Positions 10,401-16,403 of a DNA stretch of 64,000 nucleotides are shown in pieces. Position numbers and translations under genes: made by a program. The DNA comes from Erwinia sp. E_sp_B01_1 (GTDB lineage: Bacteria > Pseudomonadota > Gammaproteobacteria > Enterobacterales > Enterobacteriaceae), in assembly GCF_036865545.1 (NCBI RefSeq), contig NZ_CP142208.1, forward strand, positions 682,001 through 746,000, given 5' to 3'. Each line of letters begins with the position of its first letter. The first letter of the stretch is position 1. The notes under the pieces were generated by a model. It did not search any database, was not told the DNA's origin, and saw only the letters and a program-made list of their open reading frames with translations.

Positions 10401-11374
10401 AGGATAACCGCGTGCGGGTATTTGAAGACAAACGCTGGGAATTTGATACTCACGGCAACATTTCTGAAAAACGCGCCGGACGGCATACCCGTCAGCAGTT
10501 TGTCTGGAACGCTGAACATCAGCTTGAATCCGCTGTAACAGAAAGGCGTGGTGTTAAACAGGTTACCACGTATGGCTATGACGCCTTTGGCCGCCGCAGC
10601 TGGAAGAAAGACAGTTTTGGTGTAACCCACTTTGTATGGGAAGGCAACCGGCTGTTAAGTGAAATCCGCGGCTCACGAAACTATACGTGGATTTATAACG
10701 ATGATGGTTTTGTCCCGCTTGCCCAGATTTCAGCCACCGCAGGCGAGCCGGTTGAGCAGGCAGATATTCACTGGTACCACACTGACCAGGTGGGAATGCC
10801 CCGAGAGCTGAGCAACGTCAGTGGCGAAATTTGCTGGCAGGCCAGTTACCGCGCATGGGGCAACACGCTACAGGTAACTTACCCGGCGCAGAATGACGGG
10901 GAAGAACCCGTCTGGCAACCGCTGCGGTTCCAGGGGCAGTATTTTGATGCGGAAACAGGGTTGCACTACAACCGTTTCAGATACTATGATCCTGATGTTG
11001 GCCGGTTTGTTAGCCAGGATCCGATAGGGTTAAGTGGCGGGATCAACTTATACGTCTACGCTCCGAACCCGCTGAATTGGGTTGATCCCCTGGGGTTAAA
11101 AAAATGTCATTTAGATAATCCCAGGAAGAAAGTAAACAGCGCTGATATTGGAGATATAGTGAGGACGCCAACCTCACACCCATATGACTTTGCTAAAATA
11201 AAAGGCGGTAATTACAGGAACAATAATACCAGTGAGATTTGGAGTAAAAGTAACACCTCTCATAGCGATAAATTAGGTGAATGGAAAGTTGGTATTGGAA
11301 AGTCTGAACCCAAACCGAGGCATAAGATAACTGTAGGTATGAGTGATGGAAAAATCATTAAAGTCGACAAATAG
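7487..11374 (+). CDS. rhs: Rhs polymorphic toxin with C-terminal tip
   Basis: The 1295 residues have the Rhs layout. A hydrophobic N-terminal pair (LDVLGAVPVIGAVADGANAA, about 46-65) is followed by an Ala/Lys-rich linker and a plug-like segment. A large YD-repeat barrel then runs from about residue 200 to 1190 (many GxxxRYxYDxxG units). The core ends with NPLNWVDPLGL, where Asp1200-Pro1201 is the usual self-cleavage position. The last ~90 residues form a variable toxin tip (KGGNYRNNN, TSHSDKLGEWKVGIGK, PRHKITVGMSDGKIIKVDK) that I could not assign. A small RNase-like fold is possible. No PAAR motif is visible at the N terminus, so the preceding PAAR-like/VgrG set may serve it. ATG 7487 follows AGGAACTACAA. 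The next gene overlaps its end. Confidence 0.93.
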   Translation: MATGNTIGKLQYAPAPQGSVKAGSANPPQKKSWWSDYGEWVHTGLDVLGAVPVIGAVADGANAAIYSAEGDYGNAALSAASAAANFVPGGGAAFKAGKLAAKAGKAVEAAKVGKTAAKEGAGLAEKALAKTETKAARAEAKTAQKEAKQAGSEKGGHNQGKGGKEKTSTCKNAVTVGAPVNPVLGIKLLAGNEDKDFDFPAAVPLSWQRSYYSDVTGNGWLGQGWSLSFSLKLEKKHGIMLFTDEQGREIDFPSVEPGYPPRFHRYEQLLLSQPVAGQYRLTDADGSRHWLFEYQMNSHCWLLSAIEDRHGNSLTLHYDQHHQPSAIVDSAGRRFLITFSTLKLINQDTVSRLTGVACCHPSAPDHPELLCQYDYSAEGDLIVVRNDKDEVTRDYRYRNHMMVAHRLAGEFACFYHYDRFEPDGKVIAHRDSLGGEWQFAYGEGFTQVTDNLGRKTRYEFDDNNDLTGFEDASGGYTKRKLNGRGQPVLIIDPAGRRTRYRYDERGNILEVTAPDGQTTHIDYHPQWNLPVRVTDMLGNLREYTYDVAGNLIREMDELGRITDFNHDDMGNLVRIRDAASGIQTFSWNSAGFLLSHTDCSGRTTKYSYDKYGWLKDRTDAVGHVTQVHHSRDGQPLHITHADGSAEAFEYDRWHRLTGYKDAEGQITQWELAPDGQPQARIDALKHRVSYEYDEARRLSALINENGARYRMEYDARDNLVVEKGFDGRITRYHYDAADMLTSRLEQGDGSQPASVIKTYYQRDDTGRLLEKLVMKGGANRWQRTRFRYDATGRLTAGINHGGRVELEYDAAGQLVQEKSLTRGVEQVLRHQYDELGNRTVTTLPDGRELKNFYYGSGHRIQINLGRRVISEISRDELHQEISRSQGALKTDFVHDEMGRLITQRARRGNKLQVARDYGWRRDGQLQQMVDQNSGEHRYHYDAVGRLTQAREERFAFDPAHNLLSQENSGAVKDNRVRVFEDKRWEFDTHGNISEKRAGRHTRQQFVWNAEHQLESAVTERRGVKQVTTYGYDAFGRRSWKKDSFGVTHFVWEGNRLLSEIRGSRNYTWIYNDDGFVPLAQISATAGEPVEQADIHWYHTDQVGMPRELSNVSGEICWQASYRAWGNTLQVTYPAQNDGEEPVWQPLRFQGQYFDAETGLHYNRFRYYDPDVGRFVSQDPIGLSGGINLYVYAPNPLNWVDPLGLKKCHLDNPRKKVNSADIGDIVRTPTSHPYDFAKIKGGNYRNNNTSEIWSKSNTSHSDKLGEWKVGIGKSEPKPRHKITVGMSDGKIIKVDK

Positions 11375-11876
11375 TAACTTTTCACTTGCCAGCATTAATT
11401 TTAGTGGATTTAGTTCCTCTGATAATTGGGTTGGGTATTTTGAGAAAAAAAACGAATTTAATTACGGACTTATTGATGAGTCAATAAGTTTATTCAGTGG
11501 CTTTTTCGAAGTTGAGGGAGATGATTCAACTATTATAACTGCTCTTTCATTTGACGATGAAAGGGAGGATGATGTTAATACTATAAATATATACCAAAAA
11601 TTATATGAAGAATTAAAGAGTAAAGGGGTTTTAAATCCTATGACGGAAGATTACGAAAGTTATCTTTATGGTGATATTCCCCTTCCTGCCAATGCACTAA
11701 ACATAAGCTTTGATAATGATGATTTTATAAATGCTTCGAGATTGTTGATGTGTCATGCTGGTGTTGTCGGTCAAGTATGCTTTTACATAAATACGAAACT
11801 AAACGTTGCTATATATCCTCATGACGAAGTGGGTTTTGGATGTATAGCCCTCAATTCTGAAAAAAAACAGGGCTAG
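11346..11876 (+). CDS. Candidate immunity protein for the Rhs tip
   Basis: This soluble 176-residue protein starts at ATG 11346 inside the last codons of rhs, in another frame, and overlaps it by 29 bases. The tight overlap after a toxin tip is the usual place for a cognate immunity gene. The composition is acidic (EVEGDDSTIITALSFDDEREDDV, split by loops), as often seen for inhibitors of basic nuclease tips. No known immunity family was recognised. A GTG three bases earlier is an alternative start. It is AT-rich, unlike the rhs core but like the tip, so tip and immunity gene probably moved together. Confidence 0.7.
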   Translation: MEKSLKSTNSNFSLASINFSGFSSSDNWVGYFEKKNEFNYGLIDESISLFSGFFEVEGDDSTIITALSFDDEREDDVNTINIYQKLYEELKSKGVLNPMTEDYESYLYGDIPLPANALNISFDNDDFINASRLLMCHAGVVGQVCFYINTKLNVAIYPHDEVGFGCIALNSEKKQG

Positions 11877-12137
11877 ACTTTCTTTTATATTGTAAAAATA
11901 ACAAAAATTTCAATATTTTTATAAATGATTAAGTCATTAATGCATTGATCCATTGCATCAACCAATCGGGATGCTCTGCATTAGTAAGTTGACAGAACTA
12001 TTTTCACTAGCAGCAAGAAAATCGATGGTACAGTTAATGTAAATGTGTTGGCATCATCTATTAAATTGCATTTAGTATTTAATACTCGTGCAATTGAAAT
12101 GACGCTGGCAGGACAGTTCAATATGATTGGCAAAGGC

Positions 12138-12792
12138 TTTACACACTTTGTCTGTGATGGCAACCGGCCGCTGGCGCAGATTAGCGCAACGGCGGGCGAA
12201 ACGGTGGAGCAGACTGAAATCCACTGATATCACACTGAACAGGTGGGGGTACCACGGGAGTTAACGGATAGCAGCGTTGAGATCAGCTGACGCGCAGACT
12301 ACCGTGCGTGGGGCAATACGCTGAAAGTAGAATATCCGTCGTAGCAGTGGGTGATGAAAGCTTTTATCAGCCCCTACGTTTCAAGGGCCAGTATTACGAT
12401 TCGGAAAGGGGTTTGCATTATAACCGCATAAGATACTATGGTCCTGATGTGGAACGGTTTGTTAGTCAGGATCCGATAGGGCGGACGGGAGGATTAATCT
12501 TTTTCAGTACGCGCCTAATCCGTTGAACTGGATCGATCCTTTAGGTCTTACTAAGTGTAAACCGTCATCACCAGGTTCAATGCAAAAAGAAGTTGAGCGT
12601 GGGCAAGCCCCAAGAGAAATAGAGCGTGTTGACAGAGGTCATATTCCTGGTCAGGAAGCTCACGTCCATTATTCTGACGGGACTTCCTCTAATGTGGGGG
12701 GCGGTGTCCACTATGCACATCGTGGTATGCCAAACCCTACCAAGAAAGCTCGTAAGTGACTGATTAGTCATGGTTGGATGCCGCCAGAGTAA
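12138..12792 (+). pseudogene. Displaced Rhs C-terminal end with a toxin-24-like tip
   Basis: This is an orphan Rhs 3' end without its own start. It resumes with THFVCDGNRPLAQISATAGE and runs through the core end ([41 protein letters not shown]) to a new tip. Two Trp codons have become TGA (IH*YHT and EIS*RADY), TAG interrupts after KVEYPS, and at least two frameshifts are present, one in the GGINL region near 12490. The tip REIERVDRGHIPGQEAHVHY with NPTKKARK resembles polymorphic toxin type 24. It stops at TGA 12757. Without that change it would read on as WLISHGWMPPE to TAA 12790. The tip is therefore doubly dead: not attached to a secretable core, and cut short. Confidence 0.8.
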
Positions 12793-12806
12793 ACATGAGA
12801 GGTATT

Positions 12807-13019
12807 ATGAAAATCTACGGATATGAGAATGAAGACAGTGAGTTAGTATCTCTTCAGGAAATGTCATTACAAGTTACTATCGATGAGTTAAAGGAATTAT
12901 CAAGTTTTATCGACAATACAATTAATATGATGGAAAAAAATGGAGATAAATTTGGGCACGAACACTTTACAAATTTTATGAAATCAAAACAGTATCCAGA
13001 TATTATCATCACTAAATAA
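12807..13019 (+). CDS. Imm32-like immunity protein
   Basis: This 70-residue protein starts at ATG 12807 with AGAGG before it, 14 bases after the original end of the displaced toxin tip. It begins MKIYGYENEDSELVSLQEMS, then has a helical segment (IDELKELSSFIDNTINMMEK) and ends FGHEHF...YPDIIITK. This pattern resembles the Imm32 family that accompanies toxin-24-type tips. The family call is from memory of the motif, so treat it as likely rather than certain. The gene is intact although its toxin is broken, which fits an orphan immunity gene kept for protection from sister strains. A strong hairpin follows directly. Confidence 0.65.
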   Translation: MKIYGYENEDSELVSLQEMSLQVTIDELKELSSFIDNTINMMEKNGDKFGHEHFTNFMKSKQYPDIIITK

Positions 13020-13022
13020 ATT

Positions 13023-13064
13023 AAAGCCGGAAGCGATCCCCACAGATCTTTCCGGCTTTTTACT
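13023..13064 (+). terminator. Terminator-like repeat, copy 1
   Basis: A 10-bp stem (AAAGCCGGAA / TTCCGGCTTT) with a GCGATC-containing loop is followed by TTTTTAC. It lies just after the Imm32-like gene and just before a minus-strand SymE-like 3' end, so it can end transcription from both sides. Near copies occur at 13682, 14405 and, degenerate, at 19396. Confidence 0.75.
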
Positions 13065-13076
13065 TTAAATAGCCAG

Positions 13077-13145
13077 TCACGCCAGCATCGCGATCATCCG
13101 CTGCTTAGCCTGATCCAGCTCCTGCTGCTGTGCTTTCAGCTGCTA
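13077..13145 (-). pseudogene. SymE-like C-terminal remnant
   Basis: Read on the minus strand this gives about 22 codons, LKAQQQELDQAKQRMIAMLA, ending in TGA. The place beside a copy of the repeated terminator equals that of the SymE genes at 13725 and 19446, whose ends are also Gln/Lys-rich and helical. The rest of the gene is gone: at 13145 the sequence switches to a plus-strand toxin end. The assignment rests on position and composition, so it is tentative. Confidence 0.4.
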
Positions 13146-13149
13146 AGAA

Positions 13150-13263
13150 ATGTTAGATGCTGGCGTGCCTACTAATCAGGCTCGTAAATCTCTCAGTGAT
13201 GAATTTAAATATTTTGACGGACTCAGAGAAGGTAATATGAGTAATCCATTCTTTGATATTTAA
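13150..13263 (+). pseudogene. Orphan toxin-tip end
   Basis: This frame begins right after the SymE-like junction and encodes MLDAGVPTNQARKSLSDEFK and then YFDGLREGNMSNPFFDI before TAA 13261. It has no usable ribosome site of its own. Its position 35 bases before a SUKH immunity gene marks it as the last ~37 residues of a lost polymorphic toxin. The toxin family cannot be told from so short a piece. Confidence 0.55.
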
Positions 13264-13297
13264 TATGCTGCCGCTTGAAATAAATAGGTGAATTGTT

Positions 13298-13660
13298 ATG
13301 AATAAAGATGAAATTTTAGATAAGCTTAAAGTTACTGAGAGTAGTCTCAATATCAAACTTCCAAATAAATATAAACAGTTCTCATCTGAGGAAATAAAAG
13401 ACACGGATTCTTATGAGATCCAGACCAGTCAGGGAGATACTGTATACCTTTATAATTATAAAGACCTTATGGAACGGAACGAAACATACACTATACAAGA
13501 TGTTGAGCCAGATTATTTATTAATAGGTCAGGATGGCGATCTTGGTTATTTTATAAATGTGAAAGACAGTAGTGAGCTGGTCTATAGCTTAGATCTGGGT
13601 GCTCTTGGAAGTCTGGATATGGATGAAGAAGCTAAAGATATTTATAAATTAAGAGCCTAA
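13298..13660 (+). CDS. SMI1/KNR4 (SUKH) family immunity protein
   Basis: The 120 residues fit the SUKH fold: an N-terminal helix and ESSLNIKLPNKYKQFSS, the typical 'LP..YK.F' entry, then YNYKDLMERNE, and a strand-rich core with LLIGQDGDLGYFINVKD. SUKH proteins neutralise many unrelated nuclease and other toxins of Rhs, CDI and T6SS loci. ATG 13298 follows AGGTG. The gene directly follows the end of a truncated toxin tip and is followed by the second terminator repeat. It therefore forms an orphan immunity unit: [toxin end]-[immunity]-[terminator]-[SymE on the other strand]. Confidence 0.85.
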   Translation: MNKDEILDKLKVTESSLNIKLPNKYKQFSSEEIKDTDSYEIQTSQGDTVYLYNYKDLMERNETYTIQDVEPDYLLIGQDGDLGYFINVKDSSELVYSLDLGALGSLDMDEEAKDIYKLRA

Positions 13661-13681
13661 TCCAAATTAACTATGATTAAA

Positions 13682-13722
13682 AAAATCCGGAAGCGATCTT
13701 CACGATCCTTCCGGCTTTTTTA
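13682..13722 (+). terminator. Terminator-like repeat, copy 2
   Basis: Stem CCGGAAG / CTTCCGG is extended inside by GATC/GATC, with A-rich sequence before it and TTTTTT after it. It is therefore a good bidirectional terminator between the SUKH gene and the convergent symE gene. It shares GGAAGCGATC and CCTTCCGGCTTTTTACTTT with copy 1. Confidence 0.8.
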
Positions 13723-13724
13723 CT

Positions 13725-13970
13725 TTAGCCGCCAGCCTGCGGCTTAACGGTCAGGATCAGACGCCCTTCATCAATCCTCACCGTCACCGGGCAGCCGGTC
13801 AATCCTGCCTCTCTAAGCCAGTCGCCTCTGAGATGCAGGCTGGGGCTGCGTGAATAGTACGTGGCGGTGACATCTCTGCGGCTCTCATGACGGATACTGA
13901 CGTAACCGACCTGATAGCGGCGCTGCGTTTTGGAAATCCGGCCTGCTGGCGTAGAATGCGTCTCAGCCAT
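13725..13970 (-). CDS. symE: SymE-family toxin
   Basis: This 81-residue protein has the SymE pattern. A polar N terminus leads to the AbrB-like core YYSRSPSLHLRGDWLREAGL, then PVTVRIDEGRLILTV. In E. coli SymE is an SOS-induced toxin that acts on RNA or the nucleoid and is held down by the antisense RNA SymR. SymE genes are frequent in Rhs islands. ATG 13970 follows GGGAGTTAATT on the minus strand. Upstream, on the same strand, is a broken XRE regulator gene that may once have controlled it. A hairpin lies between them. The C terminus is shorter than in E. coli SymE, so activity is uncertain. Confidence 0.75.
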   Translation of the reverse strand: MAETHSTPAGRISKTQRRYQVGYVSIRHESRRDVTATYYSRSPSLHLRGDWLREAGLTGCPVTVRIDEGRLILTVKPQAGG

Positions 13971-14000
13971 AATTAACTCCCGTTCAGTTAGTTGTGGTCA

Positions 14001-14034
14001 GCGGTGGTAAAGGGTTGCAGCCCTTAATCACCGC
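14001..14034. other. Hairpin between the XRE remnant and symE
   Basis: An imperfect inverted repeat GCGGTGRTTAAGGG / CCCTTWACCACCGC with a short loop lies in the 79-base gap upstream of symE. It could be a terminator for the XRE gene, or part of a leader or antisense RNA controlling symE. No U-run follows on the minus strand. Confidence 0.45.
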
Positions 14035-14049
14035 GCTATGCTTCTGTTA

Positions 14050-14391
14050 TTACTGCGTTTTACCAATCACATTATCCAGGATCTCAGAAACCAGCTTCTG
14101 CTTCGTTCGCGGTAACTGGCTGATGATCTCGATCTGCTGCTCAAGCCGTGAAGCCGGGCCACGCTTCCTGGTTCTGGACAGCACCGGCGATCCCAGCAGC
14201 TCAACCAGAGACAGGTTCAGGATCTTCGCCAGCGGCGGCAACAGCGCTGCTGAAACCTTCAGCTTCCCGCCTTCATAATGCGCCATCGTCTGCTATGCAA
14301 TGCCAAGCTGTTCAGCCAGCCGCGTCTGTGTCAGCTGCTGCTCTTTACGTGCCTGAGCGATCCGTGCGCCAATATGCCGAAAATGATGCAT
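14050..14391 (-). pseudogene. XRE-family regulator with a nonsense codon
   Basis: On the minus strand ATG 14391 opens MHHFRHIGARIAQARKEQQL then TQTRLAEQLGIA, a clear helix-turn-helix. A TAG at 14295-14293 then stands where Gln is expected (A*QTMAHYEGGKL). The frame continues with the rest of the HTH (LAKILNLSLVELLG) and a basic helical tail to 14050. One base change (CAG to TAG) therefore separates a 113-residue repressor into two parts. Re-initiation at the Met of MAHYEGG would make a product lacking the first HTH helices. It lies just upstream of symE on the same strand, and was probably the partner regulator. Confidence 0.75.
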
Positions 14392-14404
14392 GATTATTGA
14401 AATG

Positions 14405-14442
14405 AAGCCGGAAGCGATCCCCTTTATCCTTCCGACTTTTAA
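14405..14442 (+). terminator. Terminator-like repeat, copy 3
   Basis: Stem AAGCCGGAAG / CTTCCGACTT (one mismatch) with GCGATC in the loop is followed by TTTT. It carries the same conserved halves as copies 1 and 2. It is again followed on the minus strand by a short SymE-like 3' remnant (14456-14491, ARQEMMAALA then TGA). Confidence 0.65.
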
Positions 14443-14455
14443 CATTCTCAGTCCG

Positions 14456-14491
14456 TCAGGCCAGCGCTGCCATCATCTCCTGGCGGGCCTA
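14456..14491 (-). pseudogene. SymE-like C-terminal scrap
   Basis: About ten codons (ARQEMMAALA, then TGA) are read on the minus strand next to terminator copy 3, in the same arrangement as the remnant at 13077. Its upstream side runs into sequence shared with the leader of vgrG (CTGACTCTGCCGGGC). Too short to be sure of origin. Confidence 0.3.
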
Positions 14492-14531
14492 CTCCTGACT
14501 CTGCCGGGCAAAGTCACTCAGAGAAATCATC

Positions 14532-14609
14532 ATGTTTAATATTTATACCATTACTGACAGTAGGGACGGGGAAATCATCACCGGATGCGTTACACTATTG
14601 GTTGGATAA
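14532..14609 (+). pseudogene. Effector-tail remnant 1 (TGC-T-LLV tail)
   Basis: A vgrG-like leader and ATG (MFNIYTITDS) run into DGEIITGCVTLLVG and TAA 14607. The last ~13 residues match the ends of three other remnants in this island: GSISTGCNTVLVGD, GTIVTGCVTLLVIN and GAILSGCITILVGD. It is the extreme 3' end of a lost gene, fused to a vgrG-type start by rearrangement. Function unknown. Confidence 0.55.
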
Positions 14610-14689
14610 GTATAGAACTAAAGGAGCCTGAAAATGATGAAAATGGTTCTATTTCAACTGGTTGCAATACGGTTCTTGTTGGTGATTAA
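14610..14689 (+). pseudogene. Effector-tail remnant 2
   Basis: This open frame gives LKEPENDENGSISTGCNTVL and VGD before TAA 14687. It matches the tail of the effector-like remnants ending at 15926 and 18307. A 4-TM gene starts 23 bases downstream, the same order as in the other copies. No start codon or ribosome site is seen, so it is a 3' scrap. Confidence 0.55.
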
Positions 14690-14711
14690 TTTTTAGCTCG
14701 TGGAAATTAAA

Positions 14712-15146
14712 ATGAAATGGATTGGTTTTATATTTTTCCTGATGGTAACTGTAAGTTATGTCTGGAGTGGGAACAATACATATAAAAAAAAGGAATGGTG
14801 GGGGTTTGTTGTTAAATTTATTGTTGTTTTCATTGTAATGATTTTGTCTACCTTCTTTTTAAAATATTTGCATTCGATTTGGGATTTCGCACCTGTTGCT
14901 ATAATAAAAATTTCAATACTAAAGTTTTTCACTTCATGTTTGTTTGTTTTAGGGGCAAAGTTAGGCGTTGTTGGATTGTGTACGATATTTAATAATCTAT
15001 TAATGTTTCATAAAAAATATAACTCACGCTATTACCCTGCTGTGTCATCAATTTCAGAAAACACTTCTACGGGACTTGTTGTCTTTACAAAATGCATTGT
15101 TTCATTAAGTAGCCTGTTGGCATTTTACGGTATCTGGCTGGTATAA
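14712..15146 (+). CDS. 4-TM candidate immunity protein, paralogue 1
   Basis: The 144 residues have about four membrane segments: MKWIGFIFFLMVTVSYVW, FIVVFIVMILSTFFL, LFVLGAKLGVVGLCTIF and the C-terminal CIVSLSSLLAFYGIWLV. The family signatures are present in weaker form: W.GNNTYKKKEW near residue 18, LMFHKKYNSRYY in the loop, and AFYGIWLV at the end. This is the most divergent of the complete paralogues. ATG 14712 was chosen by alignment with the others over a GTG at 14700. It follows a TGC-T-LLV effector-tail remnant. The family is not one I can name. Immunity against a membrane-acting effector is the leading inference. Confidence 0.7.
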   Translation: MKWIGFIFFLMVTVSYVWSGNNTYKKKEWWGFVVKFIVVFIVMILSTFFLKYLHSIWDFAPVAIIKISILKFFTSCLFVLGAKLGVVGLCTIFNNLLMFHKKYNSRYYPAVSSISENTSTGLVVFTKCIVSLSSLLAFYGIWLV

Positions 15147-15203
15147 TCATAAGAAGTAAGGGCATATATTAGCGATTAAATTTTTTATGGGGTTGGTGTT
15201 AGT

Positions 15204-15641
15204 ATGAATGTTATAGCTTTTTTGTTCTTCCTGGCGGTTGCAGTATATTATGTCTGGAACGGAAAGGATTTTTATAAAAAAAAGGATTGGGTTGGGCTGG
15301 GTAAGAAATTTATCGCAGTTCTTATTGGGGTTGTCATTCTTGCTTTTGTACTTAAAGGGTTGGTGGAAATTATCCCTGGATTTTCCAATAATACCGCAGG
15401 GGATTTGATGGAAAAGATCGGCATGTCATTTATAATGGTGTTGGGGATGAAGTTTCTCATTGTAATGTTATGTGCCATATTTAGTCGGATTATGGATTTT
15501 CACAGGATTTATAATGCAAAAAACTACCAAAAGTTTTCGCCCCTAACTATTAAGGTTGCACCAGCCCTGCTTATAGTTGCAAAATGTATTGTTTCGCTGG
15601 GATCCGTAGTGATTTATTATGGGATTTGGTTGGCGCATTGA
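15204..15641 (+). CDS. 4-TM candidate immunity protein, paralogue 2
   Basis: The 145 residues have the family pattern: hydrophobic start, WNGKDFYKKKDW, a second hydrophobic stretch (FIAVLIGVVILAFVLKGL), then FLIVMLCAIFSRIMDFHRIY, NAKNYQKFSP, and a last helix ending YYGIWLAH. Its 3' two fifths are nearly identical to the partial gene at the left window edge. It stands 57 bases after paralogue 1, without an effector-tail remnant between them. A broken copy of the ~355-residue gene starts 18 bases later. Loops are Lys-rich and short, so little is exposed apart from the conserved loops. Confidence 0.72.
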   Translation: MNVIAFLFFLAVAVYYVWNGKDFYKKKDWVGLGKKFIAVLIGVVILAFVLKGLVEIIPGFSNNTAGDLMEKIGMSFIMVLGMKFLIVMLCAIFSRIMDFHRIYNAKNYQKFSPLTIKVAPALLIVAKCIVSLGSVVIYYGIWLAH

Positions 15642-15776
15642 TTCAGGAGGAGGAAGTTATGGATTTTGATATTAATCATCCTTTTCCTGTATCTCCTGCT
15701 CTTACTAAATAAGAGATACAGGAGCGCTACTGGAAGTGTCTTTTTATAATTCAGCTCAACAGGAAATGCTGCATTT
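15442..15776. repeat. Long direct repeat, right copy (partner 1-336)
   Basis: Matches positions 1-336 at a constant offset of 15441 until near the end, with a few substitutions and a small indel around 15742-15748. It ends abruptly at GCATT, where an unrelated effector remnant begins. The same-orientation pair flanks the whole vgrG-lipase-Rhs block. Confidence 0.85.
15659..15776 (+). pseudogene. ~355-residue T6SS-associated gene, 5' fragment
   Basis: ATG 15659 behind AGGAGGAGG encodes MDFDINHPFPVSPALTK and then TAA where copy A has GAA. A small indel shifts the frame further on (CTTTTTATAATTCAG against CTTTATACTTCAG). The match to copy A stops at 15776 and an effector remnant takes over. The fragment is therefore dead by nonsense, frameshift and truncation. 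Confidence 0.8.
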
Positions 15777-15779
15777 TTT

Positions 15780-15926
15780 GGATTTGAAGGTGATGTTAGT
15801 CTTAAGCTTGCAGTAAAGCCTGTTATCGATTTGTTTGATGATGAAGACGACGCTCAGCCAAAGCCAAAAGAGAGCGGAGAGGGTACTATTGTTACTGGTT
15901 GTGTTACTTTATTAGTTATTAATTAA
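15780..15926 (+). pseudogene. Effector-tail remnant 3
   Basis: The open frame gives GFEGDVSLKLAVKPVIDLFD, an acidic stretch DEDDAQPKPKESGEG, and the tail TIVTGCVTLLVIN before TAA 15924. It resembles the last ~50 residues of the longer remnant at 17818-18307 (GLKGDVGMKFVCDGLFDWVF...SGCITILVGD). It is joined at 15776 to a truncated ~355-residue gene. A 4-TM gene follows 20 bases later. The toxin activity, if any, is unknown. Confidence 0.6.
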
Positions 15927-15946
15927 ATTTTTTTAGGTTTTATATT

Positions 15947-16384
15947 ATGAAATGGTTGGCTTTTTTCATTTTTTTGATATTAACTTTAAAGTACATATGG
16001 GATGGTAAAGATTTCTATAATAAGAAAGAATGGGTTCGTTTTGGACTAAGGTTTGTGATTTTTTATGCAGGGTTTTTTTTGTTGGCCTTGCTAACAATAG
16101 TTTTTCTGACTATTATTCCAATAGCGAATTATGCGAGTGTAAAAGGCTTCTTGTTGAAATTTTCTATATCATTTTTGGCTATTCTTTCTGCAAAGCTGTT
16201 GGTGTTATTATTGTGCTTTATTTTCAGCAGGATTATGAATCTTCATAAAATATATAATAAAGGGCATTATGAATCGCTATCTAGGCAGGCAAACAAATTT
16301 TCAAAAGGCTTACTTATCTTAGCAAAAATCCTTGTGTCACTCGGTAGTGTGATTGTTTTTTATGGAATCTGGTTAGCGCATTAA
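15947..16384 (+). CDS. 4-TM candidate immunity protein, paralogue 3
   Basis: The 145 residues follow the family plan: MKWLAFFIFLILTLKYIWDG, then KDFYNKKEW, a long hydrophobic second segment (FVIFYAGFFLLALLTIVFLT), LLVLLLCFIFSRIMNLHKIY, NKGHYESLSRQ, and a last helix ending FYGIWLAH. It sits 20 bases after an effector-tail remnant and 19 bases before a broken ~355-residue gene, showing the full module order tail-4TM-355. The base composition is strongly AT-rich. It shares only the signature motifs with its neighbours, so the copies are old paralogues rather than recent tandem duplicates. Confidence 0.72.
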   Translation: MKWLAFFIFLILTLKYIWDGKDFYNKKEWVRFGLRFVIFYAGFFLLALLTIVFLTIIPIANYASVKGFLLKFSISFLAILSAKLLVLLLCFIFSRIMNLHKIYNKGHYESLSRQANKFSKGLLILAKILVSLGSVIVFYGIWLAH

Positions 16385-16403
16385 ATCAGGAAGAAGAAGG
16401 TTT

